DNA of 64,000 bases. Source: Methylophaga sp. OBS3 (GTDB lineage: Bacteria > Pseudomonadota > Gammaproteobacteria > Nitrosococcales > Methylophagaceae). A model generated the notes under the pieces. It was not told the DNA's origin and searched no databases. It worked only from the letters and a program-made list of their open reading frames with translations. The position numbers and the translations under genes are program-made. Location of the stretch: NCBI RefSeq assembly GCF_026319325.1, contig NZ_JAPDMU010000003.1, positions 388,907 to 452,906 of the forward strand, read 5' to 3'. Below are positions 1 to 10,180 of the stretch, in pieces (position 1 is the first letter of the stretch; every line of letters begins with the position of its first letter).

Positions 1-1257
1 TTGCATACCCTCTTCGGCCAATTGGCTGGCCATATTCACAGCCGCTTTAATACTTTCTGCAGTTTGTGTAATAACTTGCTTAGGAATCACTCTGGCAATT
101 TCAGCTGCGGCCTCACCAATTAACACCACGGCATGAACATAGGTTGCTAACACAGCAGTCAATCCAGAAAAGTCTTGGCCTTTGCCAACACCACCCAGAA
201 TCATGACCAGCTTGCCAGTACCGGCAAAACCTTCAATTGCTGCGATGCTTGCACCAACGTTAGTTGCTTTTGAGTCGTTGTACCAACGAACCCCACGACG
301 CTCACGAACCAAACGGCAACGGTGTGGTAAACCTTTAAATTCACGCAAGGCTGACAACATCGCCTGCATAGATAACCCCATCACACTACCTAGTGCGAGT
401 GCTGCCAGTGCGTTGGCAATATTATGTTGACCGACGATTTTCATATCGCTAACCGGCATCAACTCATATTGGCCTTCACACAACCACGGTTGCTCATCAA
501 TCATACGAACAGCAAAATCTTGCTCTTGAGGCGCATGGATACTAAATCCAATCGTTTGACGGTTATCTTCTGCCATGGCGGCCACAACAGGATCGTCACG
601 GTTAATAATCATGACGCCTTCGCCTTGGTAAATCCGTTGTTTGGCGAGTTGATAGTCTTCAAAGCTATCGTAACGGTCTAAGTGGTCAGGGCTGATATTG
701 AGAATGACCGCAGCAAATGCATTCAAACTACGTACAGTTTCTAACTGAAAGCTGGACAACTCTAATACATAAAAATCGACAGGCGCTTCATCAAGTAAAT
801 CCAAGGCTGGTATGCCTAAATTGCCGCCTGTAGCAACTTTCTTACCTGACAACTGAGCCATCAGACTGACTAAGGTCGTCACAGTGCTTTTACCGTTTGA
901 ACCGCTAATCGCAACGACGGGCGCGACGGCATAACGAGCAAATAACTCAACATCACCAACGATTTCAATGCCTGCATCAGCTGCAGCCTGAATCTCAGGC
1001 ATTCTTGGGTCAACACCTGGGCTTAACACGATTTGATCTGCGTGTTGTAACCACTCAATGCTAAGACCACCGGTACGTACCAATACTTCAGGATAATCTT
1101 GTTGCAACTGTTGTAAGCCAGGTGGTTGCTCACGAGTATCCATGACAGCTACAGCAGCACCATGCATACGTAAAAAACGGGCACATGACAGCCCGGTCTG
1201 TCCCAGACCGACAATAACGCAGTTTTTATTTTGCATCTTGGCCATCAAATAACTCAT
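1..1257 (-). CDS. murD: UDP-N-acetylmuramoylalanine--D-glutamate ligase MurD (3' end cut by window)
   Basis: Cytoplasmic ligase that adds D-glutamate to UDP-MurNAc-L-Ala in peptidoglycan precursor synthesis. Only 419 codons are inside the window; compared with family members of about 440-450 residues, roughly 20-30 C-terminal residues are missing. The N-terminus shows the nucleotide-binding start [13 protein letters not shown]. The ATP-binding P-loop GSNGKSTVT lies near residue 120 and is followed by GGNLG. The start ATG at 1255-1257 overlaps the mraY stop as ATGA, which fits translational coupling and makes this start likely. It is the last visible gene of the leftward dcw operon; ftsW and murG usually follow but lie outside the window. 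Confidence 0.95.
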   Translation of the reverse strand, partial: MSYLMAKMQNKNCVIVGLGQTGLSCARFLRMHGAAVAVMDTREQPPGLQQLQQDYPEVLVRTGGLSIEWLQHADQIVLSPGVDPRMPEIQAAADAGIEIVGDVELFARYAVAPVVAISGSNGKSTVTTLVSLMAQLSGKKVATGGNLGIPALDLLDEAPVDFYVLELSSFQLETVRSLNAFAAVILNISPDHLDRYDSFEDYQLAKQRIYQGEGVMIINRDDPVVAAMAEDNRQTIGFSIHAPQEQDFAVRMIDEQPWLCEGQYELMPVSDMKIVGQHNIANALAALALGSVMGLSMQAMLSALREFKGLPHRCRLVRERRGVRWYNDSKATNVGASIAAIEGFAGTGKLVMILGGVGKGQDFSGLTAVLATYVHAVVLIGEAAAEIARVIPKQVITQTAESIKAAVNMASQLAEEGMQ

Positions 1258-2336
1258 CTAATTTTCAGTGTTGCCAAACCGATTAACACAAGGAATACGG
1301 TAATGATCCAAAAGCGCACGATGATCCGTGGCTCAGGCCAACCTTTTAATTCGTAATGGTGATGAATAGGTGCCATCAAAAAAACACGTTTGCCACGCCA
1401 TTTATACGAAGCCACCTGAATCATGACCGACAAGGTTTCAATAACAAAAACACCGCCCATGATGAGTAGAACTAACTCTTGGCGAACGATAACAGCCACG
1501 ATACCCAATGCCGCACCCAATGCTAATGCACCGACATCACCCATAAAGACTTGAGCTGGATAGGTGTTAAACCACAAGAAACCTAAACCAGCCCCAACCA
1601 ATGCAGCGCAGAAAACGATAAGTTCACCAGAGCCTGGTACAAATGGTATTTGGAGATATCGCGAGAATTCAGCATGACCTGCAACATAGGCAAAAAGACC
1701 TAAAGCAGCAGCCACCATTACCGTCGGCATGATCGCCAAACCATCTAGACCATCAGTTAGGTTAACCGCGTTACTGCTGCCAACAATGACCAGATAAGCC
1801 AGCAGCATGTACCAGCCACCTAAAGGAATAATGATTTCCTTAAAGAACGGCACGATTAACTGTGTTTCAGCCGGCACTGTCGCTGTTGAATATAAAAATA
1901 CGGCTGCGCCAGCACCAACAACTGACTGCCAGAAATATTTGTAGCGACTGATTAAGCCTTTTGGATCTTGTCTAACCAGTTTGATGTAATCATCAACAAA
2001 ACCAATGACACCAAATAACAAAGTCACCAGTAACACGACCCAAACATAGCGGTTACTTAAATCAGCCCAAAGTAATGTGCTAATGGCAATCGCCACCAAA
2101 ATCAGCGAACCGCCCATGGTTGGCGTGCCTTTTTTGCTGAAATGCGACTCAGGGCCATCAGTACGAACTACCTGACCAATCTGTTTAAAACTTAATTGGC
2201 GAATCATTGCTGGCCCAACCACTAAGGCGATACCCAATGCTGTCATTACGCCCAAGATGGCACGTAATGTCAGATACTGAACTACGCTAAAGCCACTGTA
2301 ATACTGGCTTAGATATTCACTCAGAATTAACAGCAT
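1254..2336 (-). CDS. mraY: Phospho-N-acetylmuramoyl-pentapeptide-transferase MraY
   Basis: Integral membrane enzyme that transfers phospho-MurNAc-pentapeptide from UDP to undecaprenyl phosphate, giving lipid I. At 360 residues it matches the E. coli length. It is hydrophobic throughout and carries the family signatures: the aspartate pair in [19 protein letters not shown] with catalytic aspartate, [13 protein letters not shown], and the histidine motif HHHYELKGW near the C-terminus. The start codon shares one base with the murF stop (TAATG) and its stop overlaps murD, so it sits inside a tightly packed operon. Confidence 0.97.
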   Translation of the reverse strand: MLLILSEYLSQYYSGFSVVQYLTLRAILGVMTALGIALVVGPAMIRQLSFKQIGQVVRTDGPESHFSKKGTPTMGGSLILVAIAISTLLWADLSNRYVWVVLLVTLLFGVIGFVDDYIKLVRQDPKGLISRYKYFWQSVVGAGAAVFLYSTATVPAETQLIVPFFKEIIIPLGGWYMLLAYLVIVGSSNAVNLTDGLDGLAIMPTVMVAAALGLFAYVAGHAEFSRYLQIPFVPGSGELIVFCAALVGAGLGFLWFNTYPAQVFMGDVGALALGAALGIVAVIVRQELVLLIMGGVFVIETLSVMIQVASYKWRGKRVFLMAPIHHHYELKGWPEPRIIVRFWIITVFLVLIGLATLKIR

Positions 2337-3691
2337 TAGCGCTCTCCTCCGCTTACTAAAGTGTCAGCCAGTTTGTCGAGTTGCATAAAACGTGAACCTT
2401 TAATCAGACAGGTCACGCCAGCTTGTAAGTTGTTTTGTAAATAGGCTTGTAAAGCATCTCGGTCTGCATAGTGCTCGGCATTCTCACCAAAGGCGGTTGT
2501 TGCTTGTGCGCTTTGCTCGCCAACAGTAAATAAACGGTTTACACCCGCCACTTTGGCATCAAGTCCCATTTGTTTGTGTACTTGCAGACTATCTGGACCT
2601 AATTCGCCAAAGTCACCCAATACTAACCAGCGTTGTTCTGGGAAGCTTTTCAATGTCGCCAATGCTTGACCAAATGAACCAGGGTTTGCGTTGTAGGTAT
2701 CGTCAATCAACACCGCTTTTTGCTTGGTATTTCTCACTTGCAGACGATGTGGCACTGGTTTGATATTGGCCAAACCTTTAATCATTGCAGCAGGGTCAAT
2801 ACCCAGTGCATGACAAATTGTTATAGCAGCCAATGCATTAGCCACATTATGGGCACCAGGTAATGGCAATGTAACAAAGTGGTTTACGCCATCTAATTCC
2901 ACCATGAAGCTGCTACCCGCAGGCGTTGTTTGGCAGTCTAGCGCCATCACGTCTGCTGAATTTTGCATGCCAAATGTCAGCGTTTTACGCTCGCCAATCA
3001 ATGGTTTCCAAATCGCTTGATAGTCCATATCGGCATTTACGACAGCCACACCATCAGCTTTCAGGCCACCATAAATAGCGCCTTTTTCTGTCGCAACACC
3101 GTCTAAGCTGCCAAAGCCTTCTAAATGGGCAGCCCCAACATTATTGATAACGGCGACTTGAGGTTTAGCCATCGCAACCAGTCTGGCGATTTCGCCCAGA
3201 TGATTGGCGCCCATCTCAATCACGGCATATTGGTGCTCAGCTTTAAGTCGGGTTAGCGTTAAAGGCACACCCAATTCATTATTCAAATTACCTTGGGTGG
3301 CAATAACATGATGCTGTTGTGCCAACATCGCACTGACCATTTCTTTCAGTGTTGTCTTGCCATTACTACCAGTAATCGCAACAATTTTTGCCTGACTTTG
3401 TTCAGCCCAATGTGTTGCTAACTTGCCAAAAGCACTAACCACATCCTCAACGACCAACTGAGGTAACTCATCATCTTGTTTACGGCTGACTAAAGCGGCA
3501 ACAGCACCGGCTTCACGAGCCTGTGCTAAATAATCATGGCCATCAACTTGGCTACCGGTTAATGCAATAAAAATGTCGCCTTTTTTAACTTTACGGCTAT
3601 CAATAGCAGTACCTGTAACTGCCGTGGCAGCACCTTGGTAATCACAACCGAGCAACTTGGCAATATCCGTTAACACCAGTGGCAAGCTCAT
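2336..3691 (-). CDS. murF: UDP-MurNAc-tripeptide--D-Ala-D-Ala ligase MurF
   Basis: Cytoplasmic ligase that adds D-alanyl-D-alanine to the UDP-MurNAc-tripeptide, completing the soluble peptidoglycan precursor. The 451 residues show the Mur ligase order: an N-terminal substrate domain ([15 protein letters not shown]), a P-loop [13 protein letters not shown] near residue 110, the middle-domain stretch [12 protein letters not shown], and the C-terminal [10 protein letters not shown] signature near residue 330. The start overlaps the murE stop as ATGA and its stop shares a base with mraY, as in conserved dcw clusters. Confidence 0.97.
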   Translation of the reverse strand: MSLPLVLTDIAKLLGCDYQGAATAVTGTAIDSRKVKKGDIFIALTGSQVDGHDYLAQAREAGAVAALVSRKQDDELPQLVVEDVVSAFGKLATHWAEQSQAKIVAITGSNGKTTLKEMVSAMLAQQHHVIATQGNLNNELGVPLTLTRLKAEHQYAVIEMGANHLGEIARLVAMAKPQVAVINNVGAAHLEGFGSLDGVATEKGAIYGGLKADGVAVVNADMDYQAIWKPLIGERKTLTFGMQNSADVMALDCQTTPAGSSFMVELDGVNHFVTLPLPGAHNVANALAAITICHALGIDPAAMIKGLANIKPVPHRLQVRNTKQKAVLIDDTYNANPGSFGQALATLKSFPEQRWLVLGDFGELGPDSLQVHKQMGLDAKVAGVNRLFTVGEQSAQATTAFGENAEHYADRDALQAYLQNNLQAGVTCLIKGSRFMQLDKLADTLVSGGER

Positions 3692-5166
3692 AGATTTACT
3701 CCAGCCTGTTGTTGGCGCGCTGCCTGCGCTTCCATCACAACGGCAATATCATTAAAAGGTTGTTTCTGGCCTTGTTTTTCTTGGTAGGTCTCGTGACCTT
3801 TACCGGCAACAAGAATCATGTCGTCATTAGCGGCTTCGGCAACGGCATAAAAAATTGCTTCGCGCCGATCAGTTTTGACTAAGGCGCTTTCAGGTTTTTG
3901 TAGGCCGCTCAGAATGGCTTCGATAATGTTTTCACTACTTTCACTGCGCGGATTATCGTCAGTTAAAACCAATCTATCTGCGTGTTGCTCTGCTTGCTCA
4001 CCCATTAACGGACGTTTGCCGGTGTCTCTGTCACCGCCACAACCAAACACACACCATAAAGCAGCGCTTTGGTTTAAATGTTGACGCATCGCAGTCAGTG
4101 CTTGGGCAATGGCATCCGGAGTATGGGCGTAATCAACAACAACTGATGGGCTGTTTTGTTCACGTAGTAATTGCATACGACCTGTTACAGGTTTTACGGC
4201 TGTCAAACACTTGGCGATAACCGCTGACTGATAATCCAATGCACTCAATACGGCTGCGGTTGCTAATAAATTATCCACATTAAAACGGCCTAATAAGGGG
4301 CTATTAATATGGGTAGTTTTAGTCTGGCCGGTTAAATCGAAATGTAATCCCTCATTATCACAATGCAATCCACTTGCTTGCCAATCAGCAGTTTGTGTTT
4401 GGCTGTAGCTAACATGACTGATATGACTTTTTGGCTGAGCATAAAACTGCTGGCCATAGTTATCATCAATATTGAAAATTGCTGTATTAACAGAAGCAAA
4501 TGTAAACAGGCGTTGTTTTGCTGCCGCATAAGATGCCATATCACCATGGTAATCAAGATGATCACGACTCAGGTTAGTAAACACTGCAATATTGATATCA
4601 ACAGCGTTTAACCGACCTTGCTCCAATGCATGTGATGACGCTTCCAAGACAACGTGCTTGATACCTTGTTGTTGCATCTCAGCCAAAACGCGCTGTAATT
4701 GCAGCGGACTTGGCGTTGTCATGCCTGTGTCTTGTAGCTGATTGATTCGACCTTGTCCTAAGGTGCCAATCACCCCACATGGGGTTGCCAATGATTCCAA
4801 GCTTTGCGCGATAAACTGACTCACCGACGTTTTACCATTGGTGCCAGTCACCGCAATCACGGTCATTGATTTACTTGGCTGACCATAAAAGCGGTCACCT
4901 AATAAGCTAATTTTCTGATCTAGCTCTGCAATTTTTAATACCGGCACTGTCGTTTCAACACTATGTGAGTCATCGATAACGATAGCTTTAGCACCGGCGT
5001 TAACCGCTTGGTCAACATGTTGCTGACGCATTGCTGATTGTTTGGCACTGGCAATAAATAAACCGGCAGTTTGCATCTCACGGCTATCCATTGAGATACG
5101 TTCGATCTCAATATCCAAGTCCAATGGCTCACACAATCCAGCAAGTAATCTATTTAATGAAATCAA
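3688..5166 (-). CDS. murE: UDP-MurNAc-L-Ala-D-Glu--meso-diaminopimelate ligase MurE
   Basis: Adds the third stem-peptide residue. The 492-residue protein has the P-loop VTGTNGKTSVSQF and the VIGTLGQG segment after it. The motif DDNPRSE near residue 400 is the known specificity signature for meso-diaminopimelate rather than lysine, so the organism should have DAP-type peptidoglycan. The start region overlaps the ftsI stop by an ATGA junction and the stop overlaps murF in the same way. Confidence 0.97.
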   Translation of the reverse strand: MISLNRLLAGLCEPLDLDIEIERISMDSREMQTAGLFIASAKQSAMRQQHVDQAVNAGAKAIVIDDSHSVETTVPVLKIAELDQKISLLGDRFYGQPSKSMTVIAVTGTNGKTSVSQFIAQSLESLATPCGVIGTLGQGRINQLQDTGMTTPSPLQLQRVLAEMQQQGIKHVVLEASSHALEQGRLNAVDINIAVFTNLSRDHLDYHGDMASYAAAKQRLFTFASVNTAIFNIDDNYGQQFYAQPKSHISHVSYSQTQTADWQASGLHCDNEGLHFDLTGQTKTTHINSPLLGRFNVDNLLATAAVLSALDYQSAVIAKCLTAVKPVTGRMQLLREQNSPSVVVDYAHTPDAIAQALTAMRQHLNQSAALWCVFGCGGDRDTGKRPLMGEQAEQHADRLVLTDDNPRSESSENIIEAILSGLQKPESALVKTDRREAIFYAVAEAANDDMILVAGKGHETYQEKQGQKQPFNDIAVVMEAQAARQQQAGVNL

Positions 5167-6866
5167 TGCTTGGCCACCTGTAGTTGTGTGGTTGGCAAAG
5201 CATCTGGGGCGATGTTTAACAAACGCATCGCTCCTGTCATGACTTCGGCAAAGACTGGTGCAGCAACCGCACCACCGTAATATTCATCATTACCCGGTGA
5301 GTCGACCATAACGACCATCGCTAAACGTGGATCGCTGGCTGGAATCAGACCGGCAAATACTGATTGGTAATCGGCTTTGGCATAACCGCCGGCACGTGCT
5401 TTTTTGACCGTACCGGTTTTACCTGCAACACGATAATTTTGCACTGCTGCACGTGTGGCCGTCCCGCCAGGCAGCACAGTCAACTCCATCATGCCGCGAA
5501 TAGTTTGCATCAGATCTTTGTTAAACATTCGCTTACCAGGCATTGGCTTATCTTGCTTAACAAAAGTAACGTCACGCAAAATGCCATCACTACCGATAAC
5601 ACTGTAGGCACGCGCTAATTGCAATGCATTGGTAACGAGGCCGTAGCCATAGGCTAATGTGGCACGGTCAAGTTTGCGCCAATCGCTGCGGTCTGGAAGA
5701 TAACCAACGGCTTCACCCGGAAAATACGCACCGGTATCCATGCCCATACCAAAGCTTGCAAAGTCATTCCATAAATCATCTGGCTCAAGTGCCAAGGCAA
5801 TTTTTGATGAGGCAATATTGCTAGACTTTTGGATCAAGGTCGCAAGGTCAATCTCACCGTAATCACGGAAGTCGGTAATTGGATGGCCCGAAACGCGGAA
5901 AACACCCGGGTGGGTGTTGATGATAGTTTTTTCATCAAAGAGTCCTGACTTCAAACCGCTGACCACTGTAAATGGTTTCACTGTTGAGCCGGGCTCAAAT
6001 AAATCTGTCACTGCACGATTTCGAAAATCGCTGCTACGAAGTCCGGTACGGTTATTTGGGTTAAACGCCGGTTGATTAGCCATCGCCAATACTTCGCCAG
6101 TTTTCACGTCCAAAATTACTGCTGTTCCTGCTAACGCACCATGGGTTTTAATCGCATTTTTTAGGGCGTTGTAGCTTAAATATTGCAGTCTTAGGTCGAG
6201 ACTTAATTGTAAATTTTCACCTGCTTTAGCAGCACGAATTTGCTCACCGCCACCAACAAAATTACCTTTACTGTCACGTACCATACGTTTCAGGCCAGGT
6301 ACGCCAGTTAGGATTGGCTCATAAGCGAGCTCCAGACCTTCTTGGCCACGGTCATCAATATTAGTGAAACCCAATACGTGACCACTGACTTCTGCCGTTG
6401 GGTAGTAGCGTTTGTATTCGCGTTGTAATGCCACGCCCGGAATTTTAAGCTCTTTAACCTTTGCAGATAATGCCGGTGTAATGCGACGTTTAATATAAAC
6501 AAACTCGCGGCTTGTGTTACTCGCAATACGATCCTGAATGCTGTTTAAGCTGACGTCTAAAATTTTGGCAAGTTTAGCTAAATCAGGCTGATCAACAGGC
6601 GTGACTTGCGGGTTAATCCAAACCGAATGTACTGGCGTACTAATAGCTAAAGGCTCACCATGACGATCCAGAATCATGCCCCTATGGGCAACGACCGGCA
6701 CATTGCGTAAATGTCTGGCATCACCTTGGTTACGCAAAAATTCGTTATTCAGAATTTGAATATCAACCAAACGCCAAAGCAAGCCCAGCACAATTAATGC
6801 AAAGCTGAACCGAACTAGCGTTAAACGCCAGCCATTTACTTGCATCGCTGAACCTTGACGACTCAT
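5163..6866 (-). CDS. ftsI: Septal peptidoglycan transpeptidase FtsI (PBP3)
   Basis: Class B penicillin-binding protein that crosslinks septal peptidoglycan in the periplasm as part of the divisome. The 567-residue sequence has one N-terminal membrane anchor (about residues 14-34), a dimerisation domain beginning RHLRNVPVVAHRG, and a transpeptidase domain with the three active-site motifs: STVK, SSN and KTGT. These are in the canonical order and none is degenerate. Start and stop both overlap neighbours (ftsL and murE) by ATGA, so expression is coupled within the dcw operon. Confidence 0.97.
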   Translation of the reverse strand: MSRQGSAMQVNGWRLTLVRFSFALIVLGLLWRLVDIQILNNEFLRNQGDARHLRNVPVVAHRGMILDRHGEPLAISTPVHSVWINPQVTPVDQPDLAKLAKILDVSLNSIQDRIASNTSREFVYIKRRITPALSAKVKELKIPGVALQREYKRYYPTAEVSGHVLGFTNIDDRGQEGLELAYEPILTGVPGLKRMVRDSKGNFVGGGEQIRAAKAGENLQLSLDLRLQYLSYNALKNAIKTHGALAGTAVILDVKTGEVLAMANQPAFNPNNRTGLRSSDFRNRAVTDLFEPGSTVKPFTVVSGLKSGLFDEKTIINTHPGVFRVSGHPITDFRDYGEIDLATLIQKSSNIASSKIALALEPDDLWNDFASFGMGMDTGAYFPGEAVGYLPDRSDWRKLDRATLAYGYGLVTNALQLARAYSVIGSDGILRDVTFVKQDKPMPGKRMFNKDLMQTIRGMMELTVLPGGTATRAAVQNYRVAGKTGTVKKARAGGYAKADYQSVFAGLIPASDPRLAMVVMVDSPGNDEYYGGAVAAPVFAEVMTGAMRLLNIAPDALPTTQLQVAKH

Positions 6867-7156
6867 GGCATCACCATAATAGTGTCATCGTTAGTTGGAG
6901 ATTTCATTTCCAGCTTATGACGCGCTTGTTGTTCAACACGCCCCGGACTTGCCCAGGTGCTCAGCTCTAATAACAAACGGCCCCATTCTTCATTCAATTG
7001 GTCGCGTTGATTTTCTAACTGTTGCATCACCACAAACTCACTGCGGCCAACATGTTTTGTAACCACCACAGCAACGGCTGAAAACAGTAGCAATAACAAC
7101 ATTACGACCATCGGTAAGTCCGCTCTAATGGTCGCAAACATAGCTGATAGGTTCAT
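6863..7156 (-). CDS. ftsL: Cell division protein FtsL
   Basis: Small bitopic divisome protein of 97 residues, called from its layout and position rather than strong sequence conservation. It has a short cytoplasmic N-terminus, one membrane span (about residues 15-33, [17 protein letters not shown]), and a periplasmic leucine/glutamine-rich coiled coil (about residues 44-75). FtsL forms a complex with FtsB and FtsQ that activates FtsWI. Located between rsmH and ftsI with ATGA overlaps on both sides, exactly where ftsL lies in related genomes. Confidence 0.92.
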   Translation of the reverse strand: MNLSAMFATIRADLPMVVMLLLLLFSAVAVVVTKHVGRSEFVVMQQLENQRDQLNEEWGRLLLELSTWASPGRVEQQARHKLEMKSPTNDDTIMVMP

Positions 7157-8091
7157 GCCAGTTTCTCCGCAACACGGAGCACAGCACTACGCGCTCTTGG
7201 ATTAACAGCCAACTCTTCGTCACCAGCACGAATGGCTTTACCAATAATTTTCAGACGTGGATTTAACTCAGCAGCACGAATTGGGAAATGAGCAGGTAAA
7301 TCGTCGCCTTTGGCTTCATCGCGGAAATAGCGTTTAACAATGCGATCTTCCAATGAATGGAAACTAATCACCGCTAAGCGGCCACCGACAGCCAGCACAT
7401 CCATCGCTTTTTCTAATGCAGTGGTTAACTCTTGCAGTTCGTTATTAATAAAAATACGAATTGCTTGGAAAGTCCGTGTTGCAGGATGTTTAAATTTGTC
7501 TTTGCTTGGGCTGGCTTTATCAACTAACTCGGCTAATTGTCTTGTCGTTGTGATCGGTGCAACCTGACGCTGTTCAATAATCGCTCTGGCAATACGTTTG
7601 CCATAACGTTCTTCGCCAAGTGTTTTGATTACTGTTGCAATTTCTGCTTCTTCAGCATGTGCCAACCACTCAGCAGCACTGATACCACTGCTGGTATCCA
7701 TACGCATATCCAGTGGGCCATCCTGCATAAAACTGAAGCCACGAGCGGCTTCATCTAATTGCGGTGACGAAACCCCGATATCTAGCAAGATGCCATCTAT
7801 ACGCTGCTGCCAAAGTCGTTGATGAATCACGGTATCTAATTGGGAGAAGGCACAATGCTCAATACTGAAACGTGGATCTTCTGAGGCTAACTGCTGACCA
7901 ACCGCAATCGCGGCCGGATCTCTATCTAGACCAAGCAGACGACCATCATTGTCTAATTTTTGGAGAATGGCACGGCTATGACCGCCACGGCCAAAAGTGC
8001 CGTCGACATAAATCCCTGCCGGCTTGATCGCTAGCGAGGTCACAGTCTCTTCGAGCAAGACTGGTAAATGTTTTGGGAGGCTCTCTGTCAT
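7153..8091 (-). CDS. rsmH: 16S rRNA (cytosine-1402-N4)-methyltransferase RsmH (MraW)
   Basis: SAM-dependent enzyme that N4-methylates C1402 in the ribosomal P site. The 312 residues begin with the conserved HLPVLLEE stretch, followed by the SAM-binding motif [10 protein letters not shown] near residue 32, DRDP at about 57, and [12 protein letters not shown] near residue 105. The C-terminal [12 protein letters not shown] is a clear family signature. It lies 8 bp downstream of mraZ and overlaps ftsL. RsmI, which makes the partner 2'-O-methylation on the same nucleotide, is encoded about 2 kb upstream in this window. Confidence 0.97.
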   Translation of the reverse strand: MTESLPKHLPVLLEETVTSLAIKPAGIYVDGTFGRGGHSRAILQKLDNDGRLLGLDRDPAAIAVGQQLASEDPRFSIEHCAFSQLDTVIHQRLWQQRIDGILLDIGVSSPQLDEAARGFSFMQDGPLDMRMDTSSGISAAEWLAHAEEAEIATVIKTLGEERYGKRIARAIIEQRQVAPITTTRQLAELVDKASPSKDKFKHPATRTFQAIRIFINNELQELTTALEKAMDVLAVGGRLAVISFHSLEDRIVKRYFRDEAKGDDLPAHFPIRAAELNPRLKIIGKAIRAGDEELAVNPRARSAVLRVAEKLA

Positions 8092-8099
8092 GGTCCACC

Positions 8100-8552
8100 C
8101 TATATGGATAGGCTTTCAAGTTCAGCCGGCATTATTGCGTCGAAGTCTTCCTGCAAACAGTCTTCCATCAAGCTGTTCCAAGTTTGCTCATCCCACAATT
8201 CAAACTTGTTACCTTGACCAATCATCACGATGTTTTTATCAAGTCCAGCAAACTCTCTCAGTTTTGCTGGTAATAAAACACGACCATGACCATCCATCGT
8301 GCATTCAGTGGCATAACCAAGCAGCATCCGTTTCAAACGACGCACTTGCGGATTAAGACTAGGTAAAGCACCTAGCTTTTCCTCGACCAATTCCCATTCG
8401 GGTAAAGGGTAAACCTGCAAACAGTGATCAGCATGATCGATAGTGACAACCAGACGGCCTTCACAACAGACATCCAGCTGCTTACGGAAACGAGCTGGCA
8501 CAGCCATTCGCCCCTTTGCATCCAGATTAAATGTCGCAACGCCTCTAAACAC
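8100..8552 (-). CDS. mraZ: Transcriptional regulator MraZ
   Basis: First gene of the dcw operon. MraZ is a DNA-binding protein of the AbrB/SpoVT fold that represses its own operon. The 150 residues carry the two tandem MraZ domains: [16 protein letters not shown] near the N-terminus and [17 protein letters not shown] in the second half. The start codon read here is GTG at 8550-8552, preceded by a TGAGGA ribosome binding site about 7 bases upstream; no ATG fits the family N-terminus ([10 protein letters not shown]). A promoter and three operator boxes lie directly upstream. Confidence 0.96.
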   Translation of the reverse strand: MFRGVATFNLDAKGRMAVPARFRKQLDVCCEGRLVVTIDHADHCLQVYPLPEWELVEEKLGALPSLNPQVRRLKRMLLGYATECTMDGHGRVLLPAKLREFAGLDKNIVMIGQGNKFELWDEQTWNSLMEDCLQEDFDAIMPAELESLSI

Positions 8553-8576
8553 GCTGAATCCTCAAAAATTAATTGT

Positions 8577-8603
8577 GATCCACAAAGATCCACTTTTCCC
8601 CAC
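8577..8603 (-). promoter_or_regulatory. MraZ operator: three direct repeats with 10-bp period
   Basis: On the minus strand three boxes GTGGGGA, GTGGATC and GTGGATC begin exactly 10 bases apart (box positions 8597-8603, 8587-8593 and 8577-8583). Established MraZ sites are direct repeats of TGGGN separated by 5 bases ahead of mraZ, and this array matches in spacing and place although two boxes read TGGAT. The array starts just after the expected transcription start, so bound MraZ would block initiation or early elongation. Confidence 0.85.
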
Positions 8604-8611
8604 TAACCGAC

Positions 8612-8640
8612 ACTATAGGAGTGCAGATCAGACAAGTCAA
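8612..8640 (-). promoter_or_regulatory. sigma70 promoter of the mraZ/dcw operon
   Basis: Minus-strand -35 element TTGACT (8635-8640) and -10 element TATAGT (8612-8617) are separated by 17 bases, the ideal spacing. Transcription would start near 8604-8606, immediately before the MraZ boxes. Confidence 0.85.
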
Positions 8641-8860
8641 GCATCAAAATCATCAAAATCCTCTTTTTACGACAAGGACTTAGCGACGTTTTGTGAAAGT
8701 GGGAGAAAACGGATCGGGTACTTAGGTGAGGACTGTTTTCTTATCAAAAAACTGGCTGACGAAGTTAAAGTAAATTCTAGCTATAGAAAAAATTTGACAG
8801 CATAAAGACAGCTCGAAAAAAACTTTCGAACAACGCCAATTAGGTCACATGGAAAAAGTT
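8641..8860. other. Intergenic region between mraZ promoter and rnpB
   Basis: I see no gene here. The region is A/T-rich. It contains one small inverted repeat, TCGAAA (8813-8818) and TTTCGA (8824-8829), which could lie in the 3' trailer of the rnpB transcript. That hairpin lacks a following U-run on the minus strand, so I do not call it a terminator. Confidence 0.5.
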
Positions 8861-9215
8861 GAGATGGCCATAAGCCGGGTTCTGTCGTGGACAATCATTC
8901 ATCTGGGACAGATGTCACCATCTGCCTCAAGCAACCTACCCGGGAACCATGCGGGCCGCATGCCATGCTTTAAAAGCATGTGTTCCCCTATTTGGTCTTG
9001 CTCCAGGTGGGGTTTACCTTGCCGTTGCTGTTGCCAGCCGCGCGGTGCGCTCTTACCGCACCATTTCACCCTTACCCTGCATTCTAGATGCTGGGCGGTA
9101 TCCTTTCTGTTGCACTTGCCGTGGACTCACGTCCCCCAGGTGTTACCTGGCACCTTACCCTGTGGAGCCCGGACTTTCCTCACTAAAAGAATTAGTGCGA
9201 TTGTCTGGCCATCTC
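8861..9215 (-). ncRNA. rnpB: RNase P RNA (class A), catalytic RNA of tRNA 5' processing
   Basis: The minus strand reads as a bacterial type A RNase P RNA. The 5' part contains GAGGAAAGTCCGGGCTCC, the universal CR-I/P4 region. The middle has the stretch around GGTAAGGGTGAAATGG, and the 3' part has AGATGAATGATTGTCC and ACAGAACCCGGCTTA. Helix P1 closes perfectly: GAGATGGCCA at the 5' end (9206-9215) pairs with TGGCCATCTC at the 3' end (8861-8870), which sets the ends at about 355 nt. Mature termini may differ by a few bases. No protein is encoded here although both strands are fairly open. Confidence 0.97.
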
Positions 9216-9240
9216 AAGCGCATATTTTACGCAAGCTTGA

Positions 9241-10089
9241 TTATTTCTGCTGAAGTTTCAACGCTAATTGATAGGCGGCATTTTTACTCACCGATAACCA
9301 CTCAGCGGTAATGGTTGCCGCTTTTTTCACCGGCATCTCTGGTAGCAGCAGATTTAGCATACGTTGCATCGCTTGCTCATCAGCGGACATGCCGTCGACT
9401 GCACCAGCAACCAATAAGACAATTTCCCCTTTTTGCTGATTATTATCAGCGGCAACCCACTCTGCTAACTCTGCCAGTGGACGAGTCTCAATAGTTTCAT
9501 GGATTTTGGTGAGCTCTCTGGCAATACAGGCCTGTCGGTCGGCACCAAAGATTTGCTGCATTTCATTGAGTGTTGCCGCAACACGTTTAGGACTTTCATA
9601 AAAGATAAGCGTACGCGTGTCCTCTGCCAGAATTTGCAACTTTTGTTGTCTAGCACCAGATTTAGGTGGCAAGAATCCTTCAAAAGCAAAACGATCGGAT
9701 GGCAAACCAGAAGCCGATAAGGCGGCAATAAACGCACAACTGCCGGGAATTGGAATGACCTTTATCCCAGCACTCCGCACTAATGTGACTAATTTATAAC
9801 CCGGGTCACTGATAAGCGGCGTACCCGCATCTGAAATGAGCGCAATGGATTGACCTTCTTGAAGCTTTTCCAGTAACAATTGGCTACGTTGTTGCTCGTT
9901 ATGGTCATGCAACGATATTGATGGTGTTGAGATGAGGTGCAAGTCGAGTAGATATTTACTGTGACGAGTATCCTCAGCGGCAATAAGATCAACCTCTTTT
10001 AAGGTTTCGACTGCGCGCGTGCTCATATCGCCAAGATTACCAATCGGCGTTGCCACAATATACAAATGGCCGGGTTCTGTTACTGACAC
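9241..10089 (-). CDS. rsmI: 16S rRNA (cytidine-1402-2'-O)-methyltransferase RsmI
   Basis: SAM-dependent tetrapyrrole-methylase-fold enzyme that 2'-O-methylates C1402 of 16S rRNA. Signatures are LYIVATPIGNLGD at the N-terminus, AEDTRHS, SDAGTPLISDPG and FYESPKR. I place the start at GTG 10087-10089 because AGGAA lies a few bases upstream and it gives 282 residues, close to E. coli's 286. A longer reading frame upstream would add about 30 residues with no family similarity. It is divergent from lpoA, an arrangement also seen in E. coli, and lies just upstream of rnpB. Confidence 0.95.
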   Translation of the reverse strand: MSVTEPGHLYIVATPIGNLGDMSTRAVETLKEVDLIAAEDTRHSKYLLDLHLISTPSISLHDHNEQQRSQLLLEKLQEGQSIALISDAGTPLISDPGYKLVTLVRSAGIKVIPIPGSCAFIAALSASGLPSDRFAFEGFLPPKSGARQQKLQILAEDTRTLIFYESPKRVAATLNEMQQIFGADRQACIARELTKIHETIETRPLAELAEWVAADNNQQKGEIVLLVAGAVDGMSADEQAMQRMLNLLLPEMPVKKAATITAEWLSVSKNAAYQLALKLQQK

Positions 10090-10180
10090 GATGAATTCCT
10101 GAAGTGCGACACGGTTCTGGTCGTAATATACGCTAACAGGTAAGATGATGCCTTTAATCCACTGACAAACGCAGGCCAAG

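Noticed and set aside
4332..4611. Small frames on both strands inside murE
   Set aside because: Shadow frames over a well-conserved coding sequence with no ribosome binding site or conserved content.
8443..8805. Plus-strand open frame across the mraZ start and promoter
   Set aside because: It lies across mraZ, its operator and its promoter and encodes a low-complexity protein with no family resemblance.
8813..8829. Hairpin TCGAAA/TTTCGA as rnpB terminator
   Set aside because: Weak A/T stem with no U-run following on the minus strand.
8849..9311. Open reading frames on the plus strand across 8849-9311
   Set aside because: They run antisense over the RNase P RNA, whose structure and conserved motifs explain the sequence; open frames here are chance.
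10090..10179. Longer rsmI start at 10179
   Set aside because: The added 30 residues do not match the family; GTG 10089 has a good ribosome binding site and gives normal length.
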